Shown piece by piece: positions 8,013 through 13,708 of a stretch of DNA of 13,708 bases. The notes under the pieces are model-generated. The model worked only from the letters and a program-made list of their open reading frames with translations. It ran no database searches and had not been told where the DNA came from. The position numbers and the translations under genes are program-made. Origin of the DNA: an uncultured Anaerolineaceae bacterium (GTDB lineage Bacteria; Chloroflexota; Anaerolineae; Promineifilales; Promineifilaceae). The stretch is taken from NCBI GenBank assembly GCA_937967805.1, contig CALBTC010000058.1, forward strand, positions 1 through 13,708, read 5' to 3'. The first letter of the stretch is position 1. Every line of letters starts with the position of its first letter.

Positions 8013-8027
8013 GTAAAAATTTTTTAC
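8013..8027. promoter_or_regulatory. Perfect 15-bp palindrome GTAAAAATTTTTTAC upstream of the 136-residue gene
   Basis: GTAAAAA and TTTTTAC flank a single central T, 17 nt before the leftward start codon at 7996. The position would suit an operator or a bent-DNA element, but it is short and AT-rich and may be chance. The rest of the 157-nt spacer (7997-8153) shows no gene and no clear promoter. Confidence 0.3.
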
Positions 8028-8153
8028 TCTTGCCTTTTGTAATCGGCAATAAATTCCTGTGAAATATCCAGGATGACTGAGCCGACTACTACACTATAAC
8101 AAATTAAAGGGGCAAAAGGGCATAGGAATCCTTGGCTAGGTACTGGAATTGGA

Positions 8154-9563
8154 TCAGACCATAAATTTTTGGCCTAACTGGGGCACGGCCACGTTGGCGA
8201 ACCCCTGTTCCCGGCGCAGGGCATCGGCCAGAGCCAGAGAGGCGTCTTCTTCGCCGTGGACGATGAAGGTGTGAGACGGCCGTTGCTGCAAATGCCCCGT
8301 CCACTCTAGCAGTTCAGCCCGGTCGGCATGGGCGCTGAGTCCGTTAATGGTGGCTACCTGCGCATTGAGCGAATATTCCTCGCCAAAAATGCGAATCTTG
8401 GACTGCTTTTCTACAATGCGCCGCCCCAGGGTGTGTGGTGCCTGCCAGCCGACAATCAAAACCGTGTTGCGCGGATCTTCCACGTTGTTTTTGAGGTGAT
8501 GCAAGATGCGCCCGGCCTCGGCCATGCCGCTGGCGCTGATAATAACCGCCGGCTCGCGCAAAAAGTTAAGCTCTTTAGATTCGCTGGTGGCCCGCGTATA
8601 ACGAATCATATCAAAACCAAAGGGATCACTGTTGTGCCCATCGGCCAGGAATTCATGGGTTTCTTCATCGTATGCTTCCGGGTGCAGCCGGTAGATGCCG
8701 GTAGCGTCGATGGCCAGCGGGCTGTCAACGTAGACGGGCAGCTTGGGCGGAATGTCGCGGGACTCTACCAGTTGGTGCAGGCGATAAACCAGTTCCTGCG
8801 TGCGTCCCACGGCAAAGGCAGGCACAATGAGCTTGCCGCCGCGCTGGAAAGTCTCGTTGACAATTCTTTCCAGTTTATCGGAAGCCTCTTCCACATTTTC
8901 ATGATAGCGGTTGCCGTAAGTGCTTTCGATAAGCAGCACGTCGGCGCTGTCTAAAAAGGCCGGATCGCGCAGGATGGGCCGTTCAGGACGGCCGATGTCG
9001 CCGCTGAACACCAAGCGCACGTCGCGCCCGGCAGCCTGGTCGGCAATATCCAGCACCACAATGGCGGAGCCAAGAATATGCCCGGCGTCGTAAAAGGTGA
9101 GGGTAATGTTGGGGGCAAGTTTGTACGGCCGTTCATACCCAATCCCAATAAAGTTCTTCAGGCTCTCTACGGCATCTTCCATCGTGTAGATTGGCTCTAC
9201 CGGCGGCAGATTCTTTCGTCCCCGCTTTTTATTCACGTATTCAATATCGTACTGCTGAATTTTGGCACTGTCGCGCAGCATGATGGCGCACAGGTCGCGG
9301 GTGGCGTAGGTGCAAACAATGTCGCCGGTGAAGCCGCTTTTTACCAGATTGGGGATGTTGCCGCTATGGTCAATGTGAGCGTGAGAGAGAACCAAAATAT
9401 CGACTTCGGCCGCATTGTAAGGTAAGTTTTGGTTGCGACTGTAACTTTCTTTGCGGGAGCCCTGGTACAGGCCGCAGTCCAGCAAAATTTTGAGGCCGTT
9501 TACGTCTACCAGATGTTGCGAGCCGGTCACGGTACGCACCGCGCCATGAAACGTAATCTCCAT
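8154..9563 (-). CDS. Metallo-beta-lactamase/beta-CASP RNA-processing nuclease
   Basis: This is a cytoplasmic zinc-dependent ribonuclease of the CPSF73-like bacterial group, of which Thermus TTHA0252 is a known member; the family cuts and trims RNA. The 469 residues hold the whole motif set. The start of the lactamase fold reads TFHGAVRTVTGS (4-15). The metal motif HAHIDHSG is at 61-68, GHILGS (His162) and FSGDIG (Asp189) follow, and the beta-CASP insert lies at about 205-390 with SASGMAEAGRILHHL (343-357). The C-terminal motifs are SAHAD (410-414) and IVHGEE (434-439). The start is ATG at 9563, with AAAGGAG 6 nt upstream; an in-frame TTG at 9581 overlaps that site and is rejected. It lies 100 nt behind rnd, and the spacer holds a double dyad. 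Its neighbour RNase D also acts on RNA. Confidence 0.94.
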   Translation of the reverse strand: MEITFHGAVRTVTGSQHLVDVNGLKILLDCGLYQGSRKESYSRNQNLPYNAAEVDILVLSHAHIDHSGNIPNLVKSGFTGDIVCTYATRDLCAIMLRDSAKIQQYDIEYVNKKRGRKNLPPVEPIYTMEDAVESLKNFIGIGYERPYKLAPNITLTFYDAGHILGSAIVVLDIADQAAGRDVRLVFSGDIGRPERPILRDPAFLDSADVLLIESTYGNRYHENVEEASDKLERIVNETFQRGGKLIVPAFAVGRTQELVYRLHQLVESRDIPPKLPVYVDSPLAIDATGIYRLHPEAYDEETHEFLADGHNSDPFGFDMIRYTRATSESKELNFLREPAVIISASGMAEAGRILHHLKNNVEDPRNTVLIVGWQAPHTLGRRIVEKQSKIRIFGEEYSLNAQVATINGLSAHADRAELLEWTGHLQQRPSHTFIVHGEEDASLALADALRREQGFANVAVPQLGQKFMV

Positions 9564-9569
9564 TATTTT

Positions 9570-9576
9570 CTCCTTT
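9570..9576 (-). promoter_or_regulatory. Ribosome binding site of the beta-CASP nuclease
   Basis: On the - strand this reads AAAGGAG, 6 nt before the ATG at 9563, and settles the start six codons inside the longest open frame. Confidence 0.8.
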
Positions 9577-9580
9577 GCCA

Positions 9581-9635
9581 AGATTGGACCAATTTTTCAG
9601 AGTGAAATCTTTTCCGGAGAAAATTGGCCCAATCT
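9581..9635. repeat. Double ATTGGNCCAAT dyad, forming a large inverted repeat
   Basis: AGATTGGACCAATTTT (9581-9596) and AAAATTGGCCCAATCT (9620-9635) are inverted copies with one difference. Each arm contains an 11-bp dyad, ATTGGACCAAT or ATTGGCCCAAT, with centres 39 bp apart. The element fills the leader of the beta-CASP gene, directly before its ribosome binding site. It could be a pair of operator sites, an mRNA hairpin or a dispersed repeat. Confidence 0.7.
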
Positions 9636-9663
9636 CCAGAGTACCTGAATCGTTAATAGATTT

Positions 9664-10794
9664 TCAGACTTCGCGCAGGACGGCCAAAATCTCTTCGGCG
9701 TAGGTTTGGTGTCGCCAGGGTCCGACCTCGTCAATCTGAGCCAGTTCGGCTTTGTTTTGCGGGTTTTTCAGGGCAATGGCCCACAGCGCATCCTTGCTGA
9801 TGATGACGTCTGATTCCACACCGCGCTGGCTGGCCGTGTTTTTGCGCCAGGTGTGCAAACGGTCGAACCGGTTCATCACTTCTTCCGGCGGCCGCTGGCT
9901 GCGCTGGGGGTAGGGAGGGTACGGCGCATTCAGCCCTTCGGCAATGATGTTGAGCACTTGACGGCCGTATCTTCGTGTTTGTCCGGCGGTCATGCCATAC
10001 ACATCACGCAAGGCCGGCATGCTGGTGGGGGTGGTTTGGGCTAATTCAATGAGCGTTTTATCATGAAAAATCTTGAACAGCGGCCGGTCGCGCTGGCGGG
10101 CTTCGTGGTCACGATAAATAGCCAGGGCTTTGAGCACTGCTTGCTGCTGCCGGGTTAAATCATAGGCGCCGCTGATCGACCAGAAGTCGTTGTCGGGGTC
10201 AAATTCATTGTCGCTGAGTTTAACGTGGGTTTGCTCGGCGAAAGTTTCGGCGGCTTCTTCCAGCCGCCCGGCAGCGGCCAGCTCTTTTTCCAAATGGTCG
10301 CGCAGTTGGAGCAAATAATGGGTATCTAGTTGGGCGTAGGCGAGCTGCTCGGGAGATAACGGCCGTTTGCACCAGTTTGACTTTTGATACCGTTTGTTCA
10401 ATTTGACTCCGAAAACTTCGCCTAACATGCTGGCTAATCCGTAACGTGGATAGCCCAAAATGCGGGCGGCCCACATCGTATCGAACAAGTTTTGCAACTG
10501 CCAATCAAACTGCCGCTTCAGCAGGGTAAGATCATATTCGGCCGCATGGAAAACCTTTTCGATTTGCGGGTTTTGGATGATGTCACCCAGTCCACTTAAA
10601 CCCGGCACGCCCAACGGATCGATGATGTAATCTTGTCCAGGAATGGTGATTTGGACGAGACACACCTCTTCGCGGTAAGCGTACATGCTGTTGGCTTCTA
10701 GATCGATGGCTAAGCGGGGTTCTGCCTGTAGTTTCTTCAAACAATGGTGCCAATCGGACTGCGTTGTAATGAGTTTATGTGGCGGTAATTTCAC
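9664..10794 (-). CDS. rnd: Ribonuclease D
   Basis: RNase D is a DEDDy 3'-5' exoribonuclease that trims tRNA and other stable RNA in the cytoplasm. The exonuclease domain (about 1-170) has Exo I in AIDLEAN (Asp31, Glu33), Exo II in VFHAAEYDLTLL (Asp88) and Exo III in YAQLDTHYLL (Tyr153, Asp157). Two HRDC-type helical regions follow at about 211-285 and 300-376, with the familiar RDxxAR-rDRP segment at 228-238. The 376-residue length is normal. The start is GTG at 10794, with GGAG 7 nt upstream, and an extended -10 box lies about 40 nt upstream, so the gene appears to have its own promoter. The beta-CASP nuclease follows 100 nt downstream and may be co-transcribed. Confidence 0.95.
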   Translation of the reverse strand: MKLPPHKLITTQSDWHHCLKKLQAEPRLAIDLEANSMYAYREEVCLVQITIPGQDYIIDPLGVPGLSGLGDIIQNPQIEKVFHAAEYDLTLLKRQFDWQLQNLFDTMWAARILGYPRYGLASMLGEVFGVKLNKRYQKSNWCKRPLSPEQLAYAQLDTHYLLQLRDHLEKELAAAGRLEEAAETFAEQTHVKLSDNEFDPDNDFWSISGAYDLTRQQQAVLKALAIYRDHEARQRDRPLFKIFHDKTLIELAQTTPTSMPALRDVYGMTAGQTRRYGRQVLNIIAEGLNAPYPPYPQRSQRPPEEVMNRFDRLHTWRKNTASQRGVESDVIISKDALWAIALKNPQNKAELAQIDEVGPWRHQTYAEEILAVLREV

Positions 10795-10833
10795 AAAGAT
10801 GCTCCGTCGAAAGGTTCCGTAGACATGACCCCC

Positions 10834-10842
10834 ATTATAGCA
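10834..10842 (-). promoter_or_regulatory. Extended -10 promoter of rnd
   Basis: The - strand reads TGCTATAAT, a full TGnTATAAT extended -10 box, about 40 nt before the GTG start. A TTGACC lies only 7 nt upstream, too near to be its -35, and the correctly spaced -35 is poor, as often seen with extended -10 promoters. The remaining 10795-10924 spacer has no gene. Confidence 0.6.
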
Positions 10843-10924
10843 TTTTGGTCAAGCAGGAGGGTCTGGCTGCCGTCGGGTTCTCATTTTTACGTGACGGATG
10901 ATTGAGCCGCAATGGTATATAAGT

Positions 10925-11890
10925 TTAGGTGCTGCGGTGCAGCACGGCCGTTTCATACCAGGCCCAAAAACGCCGTACCCCCTCCTCTACTGAGATTTGC
11001 GGATTGTAACCCAGCAGGCGGCGGGCTTTGCTGATGTCAGCTTCGTTTCGCACAAAATCAGCCGCCAGGCGCGGCCTGTGAAAGACATTTGCCTTTTGGC
11101 CACCCGCTGCCTCGATCAGCTCCACAAACTCTTTGAGCAGAATCGGTTCACCGCGTCCCAGGTTGATGATTTCGTAGCCCAGCGGTTTGTCCAGTGCGGC
11201 CACCACGCCGTCGGTGATGTCGTCGATGTAGGTCCAGTCGCGGTACATATTGCCGCTGTCGTACAGGGGAATCTGGATGCCCTTGGCCACGCTTTCGGCC
11301 ACCAGGTAAGCCATCATGTCAGGACGGCCGTTTGGCCCATAGACGGTGAAAAAGCGCACGGCCGTAAAGTTCATCCCATACAAATGGTGATAGGCGTGCC
11401 CCAAAATTTCGGCAGCGCGCTTGGCAGCTGCATACGGCTGCAGCGGCCGGTCGCATGGGTCCGTTTCCACAAATGGAATCTGGCTGGTGTTGCCGTACAC
11501 GGAGGAGGTGGAAGCCATGACAAAATTTTGCACCGTGCCGGCTGCACGCGCCGCATCCAGCAAGTTTTGCGTGCCGTTCAGGTTTACCTCGACGTACAAA
11601 TCCGGGTACTGCACGGCGTTGCGCACGCCGGCCATCGCTGCCAGGTGGGCCACCGCCTCAAACTTTTCGCCGGCGAACAAATCAAACATCGTTTGCCGCC
11701 GGCGAATGTCATCTTCAACCATGTGGAAGTTAGGGTAGGCGGCCAGCCGGGCGGCATTCGCCCGTTTTTTGGCCGGATCGTAATAATCGTTGAAGTTGTC
11801 CAGCCCCACGACATTATCGCCCCGTTTGGCTAACTTTTCCGCTAAATTGCTGCCAATGAATCCGGCCGCGCCGGTGACAAGTATTTTCAT
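10925..11890 (-). CDS. NAD-dependent sugar epimerase, probably UDP-glucuronate 4-epimerase
   Basis: This is an extended short-chain dehydrogenase/reductase acting on a nucleotide sugar, most likely for cell-surface polysaccharide. The Rossmann loop TGAAGFIGSN is at 6-15, with Asp31 at the end of the second strand for NAD. The catalytic set is STSSVYG (127-133) and Tyr153-x3-Lys157. The stretch LDNFNDYYDP (30-39) and the block FTAVRFFTVYGPNGRPDMM (175-193) are those of the UDP-glucuronate 4-epimerase (CapI/LpsL) group. The substrate remains inference; UDP-glucose 4-epimerase (GalE) or dTDP-glucose dehydratase are less likely. It starts 12 nt after the recJ stop, so it is probably co-transcribed with recJ. 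Its own Shine-Dalgarno site is weak. A small stem, GTGCTGC/GCAGCAC (10929-10945), lies at the end of the gene without a U-tract. Confidence 0.9.
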   Translation of the reverse strand: MKILVTGAAGFIGSNLAEKLAKRGDNVVGLDNFNDYYDPAKKRANAARLAAYPNFHMVEDDIRRRQTMFDLFAGEKFEAVAHLAAMAGVRNAVQYPDLYVEVNLNGTQNLLDAARAAGTVQNFVMASTSSVYGNTSQIPFVETDPCDRPLQPYAAAKRAAEILGHAYHHLYGMNFTAVRFFTVYGPNGRPDMMAYLVAESVAKGIQIPLYDSGNMYRDWTYIDDITDGVVAALDKPLGYEIINLGRGEPILLKEFVELIEAAGGQKANVFHRPRLAADFVRNEADISKARRLLGYNPQISVEEGVRRFWAWYETAVLHRST

Positions 11891-11902
11891 AGTTTCTTTG
11901 GC

Positions 11903-13627
11903 CTAGATTTGCGACGGCCGTATATCCTGCACCATCAACTGTAAATTACGATTGCCGCGCCATTCGTTGACGCCAATACTGTACACCAGGTCAATCGTTT
12001 GCGGCAGATGGCTGGCCCATTCACCCTGGCGGAACGCAATGGCCCCAATCTCCCGGTAACCGGTAACGCTGCCGGCGGCCAGCGTGAGCTGCAAATGGGA
12101 GCCATCCTGCCCCACGGCCCGGTGGTGAATCACCTCCACGCCCCGGCTGAGGAATACCGGCTGCGGATTGGCCGCCCCGGTTGGTTCCAACTGCTGCAAA
12201 TGTTCAAACAGCGCCCAATCCACGTCCTCCAGCTCAATTTCGGCATCAATGGTCAACGTGGGAATTAGCTCAAGATCGCGCAGCTTGCGTTCGGCCACGT
12301 CGGTGATGCGGCTGAGAAATTCGGGCAGGTTGGCGTTGCGCACGGTGAACCCGGCCGCCTGGGCGTGGCCGCCGTGCCGCACCAACAAATCGGCCACCTC
12401 ATCCAGGGCGTCGGTAATATGAAACTTGTCGATAGAGCGGCAGGAGCCACGGCTTTCGTCTTCGCCTTGCTCCATGACGATGGCCGGGCGGTAATGCTTC
12501 TCGGCCAGGCGGCTGGCCACCAGCCCCACCACGCCGGAAACAAAGCTGGTGTCGGCGGCGATGAGGATGGGGGCGTCCGGCTCTACCATGCTTTCTGCCA
12601 GATCGCTCAGTTCGGCGGTGAGCTTTTGCCGCTGCCGGTTCAGTTTGTCCAGCTCGCCGGCGTACCGGTTGGCATCGTGGCTGTTGTTGGTTGCCAGCAG
12701 GCGGGCGGCGCTGTAGGCGTGGGCCAGCCGTCCGGCAGCGTTGATGCGTGGCCCGATGCCAAAGGCAATTGATTCGGCCGTCAGGCTGCCGGGCGTTAGG
12801 CGGGCGGTGCGGGCAATGGCGGCAATCCCGGCCCGCTTAGAGTTGTTGAGCGATTGCAGGCCGTCGATGACCAACCGGCGGTTTTCCTTGAGCAGCGGGG
12901 CTAAATCGGCTACGGTGCCGATGGCCACAAGATCGAGCAGGTCGGCTTCGTTGAAGCTGGCGCGGTCGGGGCGAGACTGCTTGAGCGCCTGGGCCAGCTT
13001 GTAGGCCAGGCCGACGCCGGCCAGCATGTCGTCGGGGTAGGTGGAATCGGGGCGTTTGGGGTTGATAACGGCCGTTCCCGGCGGCATCTTCGGTCCTAAG
13101 CTGTGGTGATCGGTGATGATCATCTCCAGGCCAATCTGGTTGGCGTGTTCCACTTCAAACACCGAGCGAATGCCGCAGTCCACGGTAATGACCAGATCGG
13201 CCCCTTTTTCTTTGAGCTCGGTGAGGGCGTCTACGTTGAGGCCATACCCCTCGTCTACGCGGTCGGGGATGTACGGCCGTACCAAATTACGATCCGCGCC
13301 CATGCCGCGCAGCGCCTGCGTCAGCAGCACCGTGCTGGTCACACCATCGGCATCAAAATCGCCGTAAACAACAATCACTTCTTCGTTGTCAATCGCCTGC
13401 TCAATGCGGGCAACGGCTTTGTCCATGTCTGGCAGCAAAAACGGATCGGTTGATTCCAGGTAGCGTCCTTCCAAAAAGGCTTGAACGGCCGCCGGCTCGA
13501 TGATGCCCCGATTATAGAGTACCTGAAGCATGACGGGGTGAATATGGCCAAATTGGTTCTGAACCCGGTCCGGAACCTGGGGGGCAACCTGCCAGATATT
13601 TTTATGCAATGATTTGGGTCGATTCAT
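11903..13627 (-). CDS. recJ: Single-stranded-DNA-specific exonuclease RecJ
   Basis: RecJ degrades single-stranded DNA 5'-3' in recombination and mismatch or base-excision repair. The 574-residue product holds the DHH phosphoesterase motifs in order: VVYGDFDADGVTST (86-99), TVDCG (148-152), TDHHSLG (172-178) and AIGTVADLAPL (235-245). The DHHA1 domain, with GRINAAGR-like PRINAAGRLAHA (293-304) and GGHAQAAGF (419-427), follows, and then the C-terminal OB-fold region (about 455-574). The length fits the family. The frame also opens at a GTG at 13645, six codons upstream. The ATG at 13627 has GGAG only 2 nt away, so the exact start is uncertain. No convincing promoter is seen in the last 60 nt of the window. 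An epimerase gene follows 12 nt downstream. Confidence 0.95.
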   Translation of the reverse strand: MNRPKSLHKNIWQVAPQVPDRVQNQFGHIHPVMLQVLYNRGIIEPAAVQAFLEGRYLESTDPFLLPDMDKAVARIEQAIDNEEVIVVYGDFDADGVTSTVLLTQALRGMGADRNLVRPYIPDRVDEGYGLNVDALTELKEKGADLVITVDCGIRSVFEVEHANQIGLEMIITDHHSLGPKMPPGTAVINPKRPDSTYPDDMLAGVGLAYKLAQALKQSRPDRASFNEADLLDLVAIGTVADLAPLLKENRRLVIDGLQSLNNSKRAGIAAIARTARLTPGSLTAESIAFGIGPRINAAGRLAHAYSAARLLATNNSHDANRYAGELDKLNRQRQKLTAELSDLAESMVEPDAPILIAADTSFVSGVVGLVASRLAEKHYRPAIVMEQGEDESRGSCRSIDKFHITDALDEVADLLVRHGGHAQAAGFTVRNANLPEFLSRITDVAERKLRDLELIPTLTIDAEIELEDVDWALFEHLQQLEPTGAANPQPVFLSRGVEVIHHRAVGQDGSHLQLTLAAGSVTGYREIGAIAFRQGEWASHLPQTIDLVYSIGVNEWRGNRNLQLMVQDIRPSQI

Positions 13628-13708
13628 AGCTCCAAATAGTAACACGGAGCAGGAGGGCTTGCCAGCGGATTGCTTGCCTTGCCTGCAACCATCTGCTACT
13701 TTATGGTG

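Noticed and set aside
8328..8954. 208-codon open frame on the + strand
   Set aside because: It is the shadow of the beta-CASP nuclease, whose motifs cover the same bases on the - strand.
9564..9581. Six extra codons (TTG start) for the beta-CASP nuclease
   Set aside because: These codons contain the ribosome binding site itself, and the family begins at the MEITFHGA-type strand.
10834..10853. TTGACC plus TATAAT as a classic -35/-10 pair for rnd
   Set aside because: The two hexamers are only 7 nt apart instead of about 17; only the extended -10 box was kept.
10997..11833. 278-codon open frame on the + strand
   Set aside because: It lies wholly opposite the epimerase gene, shows no family motif, and the opposite strand has a complete, recognisable enzyme.

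Overview
The window carries twelve protein genes and no RNA gene, CRISPR array or recognisable transposase. Six families match known housekeeping proteins very clearly. Moderate to high GC, a Tad pilus set with two short TadB/TadC-type membrane proteins, and an anti-sigma-like small protein of a type I associate with Anaerolineae suggest a Chloroflexota (Anaerolineae-like) bacterium. That assignment is inference from memory of the families, not a search result.

Layout. The left half is on the + strand. It starts inside (or at the start of) tadA/cpaF, the pilus-assembly ATPase, followed by tadB and tadC in one operon (1-3206). Then come comF (3342-4073), a long-form ribosome hibernation factor hpf (4234-4803) closed by a clear intrinsic terminator, an overlapping pair made of a low-molecular-weight protein tyrosine phosphatase and a Nif3-like metal protein (4872-6114), and the PLP enzyme kbl (6223-7404). 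The right half is on the - strand. Reading leftwards it holds recJ (13627-11903) with a UDP-glucuronate-4-epimerase-like gene 12 nt behind it, RNase D (10794-9664) behind its own extended -10 promoter, a beta-CASP metallo-beta-lactamase RNA nuclease (9563-8154), and a small 136-residue protein (7996-7586) closed by a strong hairpin terminator. The two halves converge at 7405-7585.

Working together. The tad genes build a type IVc pilus platform; comF could be linked to DNA uptake. The - strand set is rich in nucleases (RecJ for DNA repair, RNase D and the beta-CASP enzyme for RNA turnover), with one sugar-nucleotide enzyme in the recJ operon. The other genes are metabolic or stress housekeeping functions without an obvious common pathway.

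The most unusual signal is at the DNA level. The octamer palindrome ACGGCCGT occurs 19 times in 13.7 kb, where composition predicts well under one. It is found on both halves, in ten of the twelve genes' surroundings and in all three reading frames. This behaves like the cyanobacterial HIP1 element (a highly iterated palindrome) but with a different core. Several intergenic spaces also hold inverted-repeat elements: one 69-bp element on each side of kbl, a double ATTGGNCCAAT dyad before the beta-CASP gene, and two tandem hairpins with a 12-nt direct repeat before comF. No spacer exceeds about 180 bp.
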